A DNA stretch of 64,000 bases from CALMEC01 sp964628685. GTDB lineage: Bacteria > Actinomycetota > Thermoleophilia > Miltoncostaeales > Miltoncostaeaceae. The notes below the pieces were generated by a model, which was given only the letters and a program-made list of their open reading frames with translations, made no database searches and was not told the origin of the DNA. Of the stretch, positions 18,656-26,759 are shown in pieces. The position numbers were made by a program, and so were the translations under genes. Location: NCBI GenBank assembly GCA_964628685.1, contig CAZVNM010000002.1, positions 186,001 to 250,000 of the forward strand, given 5' to 3'. Position 1 is the first letter of the stretch. Every line of letters begins with the position of its first letter.

Positions 18656-19537
18656 TCACGCCTCGCGGTCATAATCGGCGCCCTCGTCGTCGGAACCGAG
18701 CGTCGAGGCGTAGTCGGGCACCTCGTCCTGCAGGGTGCGGGCCGTGCGCTGGTAGCCGGTGGACGGTGGACGCTTGGGCAGCTTGAGGACCGGCACGTCC
18801 ACATGCTCGTAGGGGATGGACGAGAGGAGGTGGGCGATCATGTTGATGCGCGCCTTCTTCTTGTCTTCGCTCTCCACCACATGCCACTTGGCCTCGGGGA
18901 TGTCGGTGTGGACGAACATCTCGTCCTTGGCACGCGAGTAGTCCTCCCAGCGCGTGAGCGACTCGAGGTCCGTGGGCGAGAGCTTCCAGCGGCGCATCGG
19001 GTCGGTGAGCCGCGACTTGAACCGGCGGTGCTGTTCCTGGTCGCTCACCGAGAACCAGTACTTGCGCAGGATGATGCCGTCCTCGATCAGCATGCGCTCG
19101 AAGATGGGGCACTGGTGCAGGAAGCGGCGGTGCTCCTGGGGCGTGCAGTAGCCCATCACGTGCTCCACCCCCGCCCGGTTGTACCACGAGCGGTCGAACA
19201 GCCGGATCTCACCGGCGGCGGGCAGGTGGGGGATGTAGCGCTGGAAGTACCACTGGGTCCGCTCGCGCTCGGTCGGTGCGGGGAGCGCCACGATCTGACA
19301 GATGCGCGGGCTGAGGTACTCGACCACGCGCTTGATCGCACCGCCCTTGCCGGCCGCGTCGCGACCCTCGAACACCACCACCAGCCGCTTGCCCTCGGCG
19401 CGGACCCACTCCTGCATCTCCACCAGTTGGGCCTGCAGGCGGATCAACTCGGACTCGTACACCGCCCGGTCCATCTTCTTGGCGCGGTCCTTGGAGCTGT
19501 TGGACTTCTTGTTCTTCGTCTTCCGGTTGCTGCTCAT
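18656..19537 (-). CDS. ppk2: Polyphosphate kinase 2 (PPK2 family)
   Basis: PPK2 enzymes transfer phosphate between polyphosphate and nucleotides. The 293-residue product has a Lys/Ser-rich N-terminus (about 1-22), Walker A GRDAAGKGG (58-66), the lid region ERERTQWYFQRYIPHLP, and Walker B with FDRSWYNRAGVEHVMG. Length and the single domain fit class I PPK2, which favours NDP phosphorylation. TAGGAT (complement of 19544-19549) ends 6 nt before the ATG, so it is probably leaderless. A second, more distant PPK2 is encoded at 46054-46857. Confidence 0.93.
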   Translation of the reverse strand: MSSNRKTKNKKSNSSKDRAKKMDRAVYESELIRLQAQLVEMQEWVRAEGKRLVVVFEGRDAAGKGGAIKRVVEYLSPRICQIVALPAPTERERTQWYFQRYIPHLPAAGEIRLFDRSWYNRAGVEHVMGYCTPQEHRRFLHQCPIFERMLIEDGIILRKYWFSVSDQEQHRRFKSRLTDPMRRWKLSPTDLESLTRWEDYSRAKDEMFVHTDIPEAKWHVVESEDKKKARINMIAHLLSSIPYEHVDVPVLKLPKRPPSTGYQRTARTLQDEVPDYASTLGSDDEGADYDREA

Positions 19538-19613
19538 GGCGCCATCCTATTGGGCCACCGTGCGGGCGGGAGCGGACGGATGCCCGCGTGTCTGCGGCAA
19601 GCGGCTGCCGCGT

Positions 19614-20504
19614 TCACCCGCGGTCGCGTGCGGCCGCGTCGGAGGCCGGATCGGGTGGCGGTGCGGAGGCGCCGGGCAGCGCCGGTCGCAGGGCGGCCGC
19701 ACGGAGCCCGGGGAAATGCGCGGCGACGAACCCGGTGTAGTCGGCGAATAGGCGCCGCAGCAGTTCGTCCGCATCCGCCGGCGGGTCCAGCGTGCGTCGC
19801 GCCACCAGGTCCAGGAGCTCGCGCTGGGTCATCGCGGTCAGGGTGCGGCCGGCGGCCGGGACCGCACTCAGGGCGACGGGCGCGCCGTCGTCGCCGGCCA
19901 GCAACCCGATGCGGTGCGCATAGGCGTAGCCGGCGTCGATGACCTCGCCCGCCCGCGTGGTGAGCGTGATGCCCTCGAGGTGCACCGGCCGGTACCCGAA
20001 CTCGGTCAGCGTGAGGCGTTCGAACTGGGCCTCGGTCACCTGGAGGAGCGTGACGGTCACGCGTGTGGACGGGCTCGACGCGAGGCCCGCCGCCATCGCG
20101 CCGTACGACGTCGGGAGGCTGACGGCGCAGACGTCGAAGTCGTGCAGCGTCGCCGGGACGATCCGCATGGGCTCGACGGGAAGACCGGCCAACTTCTGCG
20201 CCAGTCGTGCGGGGTCGCCGTTGGCGCCGATCGCGACGAGGGGCCACCGCGGGACCCCGTCGGCGATCGGCCCGTCATCCGCCTCGACGCGGTCGCCCAC
20301 CAGCCGGCACGCATGCTCCGGTCGTGACCACGGATAGCCGACCGCATGGGCGATGCGTTCGGGAAGCGGCGCATCGGCGAGCGGCGGCGGGGGTGGGGGA
20401 TGGCCGAGGATGTGGTCCAGGAACGCCTCGTCCGGCACCGCCAAACGGGCGAGGAGGCGCGGGTCCCCAAGCCGCGGCCACCGGTCCGGTGTGTTCACGC
20501 TCAC
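19614..20504 (-). CDS. Uncharacterised protein divergent from the DUF5718 gene
   Basis: The 296-residue product (GTG at 20504) has no signal peptide or membrane segment. A central stretch reads LVAIGANGDPARLAQKLAGLPV, then PATLHDFDVCAVSLPTSYGAMAAGLASSP and VTLLQVTEAQFERLTLTEFGYR. This arrangement of a Gly-Ala-Asn loop, paired strands and a TE-Y segment is reminiscent of gamma-glutamylcyclotransferase-like folds, but I do not recognise a family. The C-terminal ~30 residues are Pro/Ala-rich. TATCAT (complement of 20511-20516) ends 6 nt before the GTG, supporting that start and a leaderless mRNA. It shares a 56-bp intergenic region with the DUF5718 gene, so a joint function is possible. Confidence 0.7.
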   Translation of the reverse strand: MSVNTPDRWPRLGDPRLLARLAVPDEAFLDHILGHPPPPPPLADAPLPERIAHAVGYPWSRPEHACRLVGDRVEADDGPIADGVPRWPLVAIGANGDPARLAQKLAGLPVEPMRIVPATLHDFDVCAVSLPTSYGAMAAGLASSPSTRVTVTLLQVTEAQFERLTLTEFGYRPVHLEGITLTTRAGEVIDAGYAYAHRIGLLAGDDGAPVALSAVPAAGRTLTAMTQRELLDLVARRTLDPPADADELLRRLFADYTGFVAAHFPGLRAAALRPALPGASAPPPDPASDAAARDRG

Positions 20505-20510
20505 GGGGCG

Positions 20511-20553
20511 ATGATAGATGCACCGGGCGTCGTCGCCATCGGCGTCGTAGGCT
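20511..20553. promoter_or_regulatory. Compact divergent promoter region
   Basis: TATCAT (minus, 20511-20516) and TAGGCT (plus, 20548-20553) end 6 and 7 nt before the two divergent start codons at 20504 and 20561. With only 56 bp between the starts, each -35 region would fall inside or next to the other promoter, so the two genes may compete or be co-controlled. Confidence 0.5.
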
Positions 20554-20560
20554 GCCGCCG

Positions 20561-21454
20561 ATGATCGATCTGACACCCGACGGCCTTCGCGACGCGTTCG
20601 GTCTCGGCGTCGCCGGCAACTTCGCCGGCCACCTCGAACAGGCGGGTGAGGCCGGCGACTTCGTGCGCGTCACCCCCGTCACGCCCGAGGCGCCGCGCGC
20701 CGTCTTCCCCTGGTACATCCCCGGTGCGAACGGCGGCGCGACCCCCGCGTTCCTGCACACCTTTCCGCTCGCGGACGACACCGTCGTCCTGCCGCCGGGC
20801 GACGGCGTCAACCTGCAGATCGAACCCGAGGCCGCGATGGTGGCCGACGTCGACTACGACGACGCGGGTCTCGTGAGCGGTCTGCGCCCGCGCCTTCTGG
20901 GTGCCTTCAACGACTGCTCGATCCGCCGCGAGGGCGCGACGAAGATCAGCCACAAGAAGAACTGGGGCCCGGCCTCCAAGGGGCTGGCACCGCGCCTGTT
21001 CCCGATCGACGATCTGGACGTGCCCGGCGCCACCGCGTCGCTGCGCCTCGCGTGCTTTCTCGTGCGCGATGGTGCGACGCGGGCCTACGGCATCGACTCG
21101 CCCCTGCGCGAGTACTCCTATTACGGCGGGCGCCTGATGGACTGGCTGGTGCGACGGCTGCGCGAGCAGACCGATGATCCGGACACCCCGATCGAGGCGG
21201 TCGGCCGATACCTGGACGGCTGCGGCCGGCCGTCCCGGGTGGTGGTGGGCCTGGGCGCGACGCGCTACACGGCGCTCGGCGAGGCGACCTATCTGCGTCT
21301 GGGTGACGAGTCGGTGGTCGTGGTCTACGACGAGCACGAGGTCGCGCCGGATGACCTGGTCACGGTGATCGCCGAGCGCCGCGAGGACGACCTGCGGCGC
21401 GCATCGGTGCTGCGCCAGCGGGTGGTCGCCGGCACGTCGCCCGCCCACGTCTGA
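20561..21454 (+). CDS. DUF5718 family protein
   Basis: This 297-residue soluble protein has LGVAGNFAGHLEQAGEAGDF near its N-terminus, then VFPWYIPGANGG, LLGAFNDCSIRREGATKISHKKNWG, ASKGLAPRLFPID and REYSYYGGRLMDWLVRRL. From memory these blocks match DUF5718, a family best known from Helicobacter and Campylobacter, where the function is unknown; the layout recalls fumarylacetoacetase-type folds. TAGGCT 7 nt before the ATG suggests leaderless expression. An actinobacterial copy paired divergently with an unknown gene is unusual. Possible enzyme; the substrate is not known. Confidence 0.75.
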   Translation: MIDLTPDGLRDAFGLGVAGNFAGHLEQAGEAGDFVRVTPVTPEAPRAVFPWYIPGANGGATPAFLHTFPLADDTVVLPPGDGVNLQIEPEAAMVADVDYDDAGLVSGLRPRLLGAFNDCSIRREGATKISHKKNWGPASKGLAPRLFPIDDLDVPGATASLRLACFLVRDGATRAYGIDSPLREYSYYGGRLMDWLVRRLREQTDDPDTPIEAVGRYLDGCGRPSRVVVGLGATRYTALGEATYLRLGDESVVVVYDEHEVAPDDLVTVIAERREDDLRRASVLRQRVVAGTSPAHV

Positions 21455-21555
21455 CCCGTCGCGGCCCGCTGCAGCCACCCGGTGGCGTGGAGGTCCGGCG
21501 TCGCCGCATGCCCGGGGCCCCGCCGTCACGGCAATCGCACTAGGATTTTCGGCCG

Positions 21556-23037
21556 ATGACCTCGGCGGCCTCACCCTCCACATCCACGCTGCACGAGCTG
21601 CGCACGCTCATGGCGTCGCGCCATCCGCTCATCGTCGCCGAGAGCGTGGAGGAGGAGCGGGTCCGTGGTTTCGTGGTTCAGGCGGCCGCGCGGCTGGAGG
21701 TGCCGGTCTTCGAGTGGACCGTCACCCAGGGGCTTCGGCCCGCCGACGACCGCGGAAGCTGGCACGGCATCACCGCCGACCCGGCGAAGATGCTGGCCCA
21801 CGTGGCGGGCCTCACGCTGCGCGCGGTCTTCCTGATGCACGATCTGCATCCGCATCTGGCATCACCCACCGTTGCGCGTCTCCTGCGCGACCTGCTGCCG
21901 ACGCTGGCGCGCACCGGCTCCACCATCGTCCTGTCGGGCAGCGACATCGAACTCCCGGCGGCGATCCGGGCCGATGCGATCCGTCTGCGCATCGCGCTGC
22001 CGGATCGCGGTGAGCTCTCGGTCATGCTGGACGGGCTGGTGGAGGCCACCGGACGTGAGCCCGCCGCCGACGTGCGCGCCCGCACCCTGGACGCACTGAC
22101 GGGACTGACCCTCAACCAGGCCCGCCAGGCGGTCGCGTCCGTGCTGCTGGACGGCACCGTCGACGCCGACGACGTGGCCACGCTCATGGAGCGGAAGGTC
22201 CGCACGATCGCCGACGGCGGGCTGCTGGAGTACTTCCCGGCCGAGGACAACCACGCGCGCCTGGCGGGCATGGCCAACCTCAAGGCGTGGCTGGAGCGCG
22301 CCGCCGTCGCCGCCTCGCCCGAGGCACGCGCCCTCAACATCTCACCGCCGCGCGGCATCCTGCTGGCCGGGGTCCCCGGCTGCGGCAAGTCGCTTGCGGC
22401 CAAGTACATCGCTCTCCGCTGGCGCCGGCCGCTTCTCAAGCTGGACGCCGGGATGCTCTACGACAAGTACATCGGTGAGAGTGAGAAGAACCTGCGCGGC
22501 GCGCTCAATCTGGCCGAGTCGCTCGAGCCGATCGTCCTCTGGATCGACGAGATCGAGAAGGGCCTCGCCGTCGGCGGTGACGACGCCGGTGCGGCGGTGG
22601 GGCGCAGGATGCTCGGGACCCTCCTCACCTGGATGCAGGAGCGCCGCGCGGACGTGTTCGTGGTCGCGACGAGCAACGACCTGTCCATCCTGCCGCCCGA
22701 ACTGCAGCGCAAGGGGCGCTTCGACGAGGTCTTCTTCGTCGACCTGCCCACGCCACAGGAGCGGGCGGCCATCTTCGCCGCGCAGCTCGCGATCCGTCGT
22801 CAGCCCCGGGAACGGTTCGATCTGGCGGCGCTGGTGGCCGCGAGCGAGGGGTTCAGCGGCGCCGAGATCGAGCAGAGCGTGGTGGCCGGCCTTCTGCGCG
22901 CCCTGCAGGTCGGCGGGACGCCCACCACGGACGCCATCGTGCAGGAGGTGAGCGCCACGGTGCCGCTCTCACGCAGCCGTCCCGACGCGATCGCCGCGGT
23001 GCGGGCACGTGCCCGTGATTTCGTCCCGGCGGGCTGA
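21556..23037 (+). CDS. AAA-family ATPase, Ycf46-like
   Basis: The 493-residue protein has an N-terminal non-AAA half (LRTLMASRHPLIVAESVEEERV ... FEWTVTQGLR) and a C-terminal AAA module. Walker A is GVPGCGKS near residue 273, Walker B is VLWIDEIEK near residue 328, and the second region of homology and arginine fingers lie in ELQRKGRFDEVFFVDLP. This architecture matches cyanobacterial/plastid Ycf46 proteins, implicated in carbon uptake control in cyanobacteria; the role here is unknown. TAGGAT (21541-21546) ends 9 nt before the ATG. The following gene converges and ends 9 bp away. Confidence 0.85.
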   Translation: MTSAASPSTSTLHELRTLMASRHPLIVAESVEEERVRGFVVQAAARLEVPVFEWTVTQGLRPADDRGSWHGITADPAKMLAHVAGLTLRAVFLMHDLHPHLASPTVARLLRDLLPTLARTGSTIVLSGSDIELPAAIRADAIRLRIALPDRGELSVMLDGLVEATGREPAADVRARTLDALTGLTLNQARQAVASVLLDGTVDADDVATLMERKVRTIADGGLLEYFPAEDNHARLAGMANLKAWLERAAVAASPEARALNISPPRGILLAGVPGCGKSLAAKYIALRWRRPLLKLDAGMLYDKYIGESEKNLRGALNLAESLEPIVLWIDEIEKGLAVGGDDAGAAVGRRMLGTLLTWMQERRADVFVVATSNDLSILPPELQRKGRFDEVFFVDLPTPQERAAIFAAQLAIRRQPRERFDLAALVAASEGFSGAEIEQSVVAGLLRALQVGGTPTTDAIVQEVSATVPLSRSRPDAIAAVRARARDFVPAG

Positions 23038-23045
23038 CCGGACCG

Positions 23046-23873
23046 TCAGCCGCGCACCATGTCGCGGATCCGCGCCACACGGTCGCGCGTGGTCGCCACG
23101 TCCTCGTCCGGACAGTCCACAAGGACGTGATCGACACCCAGGTCGCGAAGGCGCGGTGCCACGCGGCGCAGACGCTCGATGTCGGCACGCACGCGGACCG
23201 AGACCGTGAAATCCGCGCGGGCGCGGCGGGTGGATGCGAGCACGCGCGTGAGCTCACCGATCCGCTCCGGCAGCCGGACCTCGTCCGAGATGGTCGTGTG
23301 CCAGGCGTCGCCCAGCGCCACGGCGCGGGCGATCGCGGCATCCGAGTTGCCGCCGATCCAGACCGGTGGACCGCCGTCGCGCACCGGACCGGGACGCACG
23401 GTCAGCCCGCGGGCGTGCCCACCGGCGCGCGGGGTCACATCCCTCTCGCCGCGCCAGAGGGCCCGGGCCACGCGGATCGCATCGTCGGTCAGGGCTCCCC
23501 GTCGTGCGAAGTCGGCGCCGAGCGCCCGGAACTCCGACTCCATCCAGCCGGATCCCAGCCCAAGGATCACCCGACCACCCGACATGGCGTCGAGGCTCGC
23601 CACCGACTTCGCAAGCAGGACGGGGTGACGATACGGCGCCACGAGCACGCTGGTGCCGAGCCCCACCCGTGACGTCGCGGCCGCGGCGACGGTCAGGAGC
23701 GTGAGTGCGTCGTGGAAGTGCTCGGGAGGGACCGTGCTCCCGGCGGGGAGGATCACGTGGTCGGAGACCCAGAGGTCGTCGGCGCCCGCCTCCTCGGCGG
23801 CGCGGGCGAAGGCGACCAGCCCGTCCATGGGGACCGGGTCGCGGAACTGGGGGAGATGGATGCCGAGGCGCAT
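23046..23873 (-). CDS. LLM-class, probably F420-dependent oxidoreductase
   Basis: This 275-residue luciferase-like TIM-barrel enzyme starts MRLGIHLPQFRDPVPMDGLV. Other typical blocks are DDLWVSDHVILP, SRVGLGTSVLVAPYRHPVLLAKSVASLD, SGGRVILGLGSGWMESEF and GGPPVWIGGNSDAAIARAV. The pattern agrees with the F420-type TIGR03619 group. Its substrate is unknown. CAGAAT, the same hexamer as the dnaK -10, lies 6 nt before the ATG (complement of 23880-23885), so the mRNA is probably leaderless. It converges on the AAA ATPase gene. Confidence 0.88.
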   Translation of the reverse strand: MRLGIHLPQFRDPVPMDGLVAFARAAEEAGADDLWVSDHVILPAGSTVPPEHFHDALTLLTVAAAATSRVGLGTSVLVAPYRHPVLLAKSVASLDAMSGGRVILGLGSGWMESEFRALGADFARRGALTDDAIRVARALWRGERDVTPRAGGHARGLTVRPGPVRDGGPPVWIGGNSDAAIARAVALGDAWHTTISDEVRLPERIGELTRVLASTRRARADFTVSVRVRADIERLRRVAPRLRDLGVDHVLVDCPDEDVATTRDRVARIRDMVRG

Positions 23874-24186
23874 CGGACCATTCTGCCGATCCGGCGTCGC
23901 ATGGCGGGTCGGTGGCGCCGCCGGCGTCGGATTCGGATGGTCGTCGCAGGCGGCGACGTGCTGGTCGGCATCGAGGTGCGCCGCTGACCACCCGGTGAGA
24001 CATCCATCGGCGGGCGATGCACGCAGGCGGCGGTTGCCCACCGGCCGATCCTGTCAAAACCCATCGCGGGGTCCAATCTTTCACAGACCCCTGACCCGGC
24101 GCACACAGCCTCCGCACAAATGGGAGCGGCGTCCGTGACCCCACCTGCCAGGCTGCCCGCAGTCAGGCGATCAACGGGAGGCGGAC
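23874..24186. other. Intergenic region without a recognised gene
   Basis: This stretch between divergent genes holds the CAGAAT box of the LLM gene at its left end and the GGGAGG Shine-Dalgarno of the calcium-repeat protein at its right end. A 28-codon ORF beginning at an ATG near 23901 has no ribosome-binding site and looks like chance. No terminator or repeat was found. Confidence 0.5.
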
Positions 24187-25014
24187 ATGCGGGTGATGAG
24201 AACAGTGGCGGTCGCGGGTGCGGCGGTCGTCGCGGCCGGCGCGGTGCAGGTGGCGACCGCGCAGACCACGAAGCGGGCGGTGGCGGACATCGCGGTGACC
24301 CAGGTGCCGGGGATGAACCCCGCGGCCGTCGGGATCCCGATGGACTACGAGGTGACCGCGGTCAACAACGGCCCGCAGGTGCCGGCCTCGATGACCATCC
24401 GCAACACCCTGCCGACGGGCGTCGGGTTCGTGCGGGTGGAGGCGTCGCTCGGCGGACGCTGCACCGGCCCGCGCGTCGGCGAGATCGGCACGGTCGTGTG
24501 CACGTGGCCGCGGCCCGCCGTCGGCGTGCCGGCCATGGCCCGCATCTTCATCCAGCCCAACGGCGTGGCGACGCTGGTCAACACGGCGCGGGTCACGACG
24601 ACCGGTCGTGATCGGGTTCGGGCCAACAACACCTCCACCAGCACGATCCAGGCGATCCCGTACGCGGTCGCCCAGGGCGGCCAGCGCTGCACGATCGTCG
24701 GCACCCCCGGCGACGATGTGCTGGACGGCACCCCCGGCGACGACGTGATCTGCGGCCTCTCGGGCAATGACGTGATCCGCGGGCTCGAGGGCAACGACGT
24801 CCTCGACGGCGGCAGCGGCGCCGACCTGCTGGTGGGCGGTGAGGGCGACGATCGCCTGTACGGCGGCACCGGCGCCAACCGCCTCTTCGGCGGCACCGGC
24901 CGCGACATCCTGGTGGGCGGTCCCGGTCGCGAGCTCCTGTGGGGCGGCCACGGCTTCGACGTCGGCAAGGTCTCGAAGGGCGACCGGCTGATCAGCGTCG
25001 AGCGACGCATGTGA
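24187..25014 (+). CDS. Secreted protein with DUF11-like domain and RTX-type calcium-binding repeats
   Basis: The 275-residue product has a signal peptide (RTVAVAGAAVVAAGAVQVATAQ). A DUF11-like beta domain (about residues 33-155) contains DIAVTQVPGMNPAAVGIPMD and TIRNTLPTGVGFVRVE. The C-terminal half carries ten consecutive 9-residue repeats, GTPGDDVLD, GTPGDDVIC, then GLSGNDVIR and so on to GGHGFDVGK (about residues 173-262). These are hemolysin-type calcium-binding nonapeptides that fold into a parallel beta roll. It ends GDRLISVERRM. A GGGAGG Shine-Dalgarno is present. Likely an exported structural or adhesive protein; no enzyme domain is seen. Confidence 0.9.
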   Translation: MRVMRTVAVAGAAVVAAGAVQVATAQTTKRAVADIAVTQVPGMNPAAVGIPMDYEVTAVNNGPQVPASMTIRNTLPTGVGFVRVEASLGGRCTGPRVGEIGTVVCTWPRPAVGVPAMARIFIQPNGVATLVNTARVTTTGRDRVRANNTSTSTIQAIPYAVAQGGQRCTIVGTPGDDVLDGTPGDDVICGLSGNDVIRGLEGNDVLDGGSGADLLVGGEGDDRLYGGTGANRLFGGTGRDILVGGPGRELLWGGHGFDVGKVSKGDRLISVERRM

Positions 25015-25069
25015 CCCACGGTCGGGGGGCGGGCGCCGGCACGGGCCCGTCCCCACCGGTCCGCGGCGG

Positions 25070-25567
25070 TCAGACCCCGCGGATCGCGCGCCGGCGCGCC
25101 GAGGCGCGCGTGCGCGGGCGGGTGCCCCTGGTCATCGCCAGGCCGGCGCCCACGCCGATGACCGCGGCCGCGATGGCGAGGAAGATGCCGTAGTCGCGGC
25201 TGAGGAACTCGGCGGGATACGGCGGCCGCACCAGCCGGAGCCCCACCAGCAGCGTGCAGACCGTCGCGCAGAGCATGACCAGCCAGCCGAGCAGGTTGGC
25301 GGTGGTCCGGTCGATCCGCCCCGGCGAGATCTGCTCGACCAGGGCGAGCGTCGCCGCGAGGAGCCAGAGGATCGCGACGAAGAGCGCACCGCGGCCGACC
25401 GACGAGGCCGCCCAGCCGGACATGCGGCCGGGTTCGCTGGGTGCGCCGAGGTTCGTGCGGAACCACGGCAGGAACACTGAGGCGATCACGGCGATGGACA
25501 TCGCGATGGCGATCATGGACGGGGCCTCGGCCAGCCCCACGATCGGTGGGCGTGCTTGGCGTCGCAC
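25070..25567 (-). CDS. Four-helix integral membrane protein
   Basis: The 165-residue protein has four hydrophobic helices (about residues 18-38, 52-75, 85-110 and 120-140), among them IAIAMSIAVIASVFLPWF and LLGWLVMLCATVCTLLVGL, and a basic tail (TRPRTRASARRRAIRG). I chose the GTG at 25567 rather than the ATG at 25516 because TACGAT (complement of 25574-25579) ends exactly 6 nt before it, the leaderless spacing seen repeatedly here. The family is unknown. It is divergent from the GYD-domain gene. Confidence 0.75.
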   Translation of the reverse strand: MRRQARPPIVGLAEAPSMIAIAMSIAVIASVFLPWFRTNLGAPSEPGRMSGWAASSVGRGALFVAILWLLAATLALVEQISPGRIDRTTANLLGWLVMLCATVCTLLVGLRLVRPPYPAEFLSRDYGIFLAIAAAVIGVGAGLAMTRGTRPRTRASARRRAIRGV

Positions 25568-25639
25568 GTGAAGATCGTAGCGTCTCCTGCGTGGTAGGCT
25601 CGGCAAACCGGGGAACGCGCATCCGTCGCTGGAGGATCC

Positions 25640-25924
25640 ATGCCCACGTACATTCTGCTCAGCACGCTCAGCCCGCATGGGGCGGGGACACTCAAGGCCA
25701 ATCCGCTGCGCCTGAAAGAGGTCAACGACGAGATCGAGCAGATGGGCGCGAAGGTCATCAACCAGTGGGCCGTCCTGGGCCCCTACGACTTCGTCAACAT
25801 CGTCGAGGCTCCCGACGAGCGGGTCATCGCCCGTGTGTCGGTCGAGCTCGCGGCGCGTGGCACCGCGCATTTCCAGACGCTCACGGCCATCCCGGTCGAC
25901 GACTTCCTCGCGCTGCTCAAGTAG
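25640..25924 (+). CDS. GYD domain-containing protein
   Basis: The 94-residue protein begins MPTYILLSTLSPHGAG and contains INQWAVLGPYDFVNIVEAPDE, which matches the small ferredoxin-like GYD family (here with GPYD in place of the GxYD signature). These proteins form dimeric alpha-beta barrels of unknown function. A GGAGG Shine-Dalgarno lies 7 nt before the ATG, and TAGGCT at 25596-25601 may be the -10 of a leadered transcript. The next two small genes follow closely in the same direction. Confidence 0.88.
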   Translation: MPTYILLSTLSPHGAGTLKANPLRLKEVNDEIEQMGAKVINQWAVLGPYDFVNIVEAPDERVIARVSVELAARGTAHFQTLTAIPVDDFLALLK

Positions 25925-25960
25925 CGCGGGTCTACGAGCGAACCGAACGGAGGCGGGAGC

Positions 25961-26338
25961 TTGGACAGCATTCAGCGTGAGCACAAGATGTACGCGGGGG
26001 CGGGGGCCATGGTCCTCGTCCTCATCAGCCTGTTCGTCGCCTGGGCGGGGGCGGGCGGCTTCAACGTCAAGGGAACCGACTTCAGCTCGTGGTGGCTTCT
26101 GGCGCTGATCCCGGCGATCGTCGCCGGGGCCATCTTCGTCATGGAGGCCATCGACTTCCCGCCGCCGGCGCCCTTCCTCAACCTGGGGCTCGCGGCCGTC
26201 ATGACGGTCATCGTCTTCACCTGGACGTTCTCGCACTTCATCGACCTCGAGGGCGGCCGCAAGTTCGGCGCGTACCTGGGACTCATCGGCGGCATCGTCG
26301 GTCTCGCGGTGGTCGTGCTCACCCGCGACGAGCAATAG
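25961..26338 (+). CDS. Small integral membrane protein
   Basis: The 125-residue protein has four hydrophobic segments (about 13-31, 45-62, 71-88 and 100-120) and a short periplasmic loop GFNVKGTDFSSWW. Translation probably starts at a TTG (25961) because GGAGGCGGGAG lies directly upstream; the alternative ATG at 25988 has no Shine-Dalgarno. It sits between the GYD gene and a small coiled-coil gene. No family recognised. Confidence 0.75.
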   Translation: MDSIQREHKMYAGAGAMVLVLISLFVAWAGAGGFNVKGTDFSSWWLLALIPAIVAGAIFVMEAIDFPPPAPFLNLGLAAVMTVIVFTWTFSHFIDLEGGRKFGAYLGLIGGIVGLAVVVLTRDEQ

Positions 26339-26360
26339 CCGCCCGTACGCAAGGAGCGAC

Positions 26361-26612
26361 ATGGGATTTCTGGACAAGGCCAAGGAGACCGCCAAGAAGG
26401 TCGCCGAGCAGGCCCAGGAGGGCATCTCCGAGGCCAAGGAGAAGGGGCAGGAGCTCGTCCTGAAGCGCCGCATCAACGCGGCTGCGGAGGAGATCGGACA
26501 CCTCGTGCTGCGCCAGAAGAACGGTGAGGCGGGGCTGGACGCCGAGATCGACCGGCTGGTCGGCGAGGTGCGCGCGGCGGAGGCCGAGATCAAGGAGCTC
26601 GAGGAGTCCTGA
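26361..26612 (+). CDS. Small charged coiled-coil protein
   Basis: The 83-residue product is almost entirely Lys, Glu and Ala (FLDKAKETAKKVAEQAQEG ... RRINAAAEEIGHLVL ... VRAAEAEIKELEES) and should form an amphipathic helix or coiled coil. AAGGAG lies 7 nt before the ATG. It starts 22 nt after the membrane protein gene, so they are probably cotranscribed and it may be a peripheral partner. No named family. Confidence 0.75.
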   Translation: MGFLDKAKETAKKVAEQAQEGISEAKEKGQELVLKRRINAAAEEIGHLVLRQKNGEAGLDAEIDRLVGEVRAAEAEIKELEES

Positions 26613-26617
26613 CCCCT

Positions 26618-26642
26618 GGTCGGGCGCGCGTCGCGTCCGACC
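26618..26642 (+). terminator. Possible hairpin after the small gene cluster
   Basis: GGTCGG (26618-26623) can pair with CCGACC (26637-26642) across 13 nt, right after the coiled-coil gene. Weak evidence. Confidence 0.3.
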
Positions 26643-26759
26643 GGTGTCGATGACCGTGGCCGCCACGACGGGTGGCCGTGCGCTGCCGTCCTCGCGGCGC
26701 ACGTGTGACGCCCCACGCCGCATCTCAGGCGGACGCGCGCGGCTGCCGATGCTCCAGAC

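Noticed and set aside
23712..23987. 91-codon plus-strand ORF across the start of the LLM gene
   Set aside because: Its 5' half is the shadow of the LLM gene and its 3' part has no ribosome-binding site.
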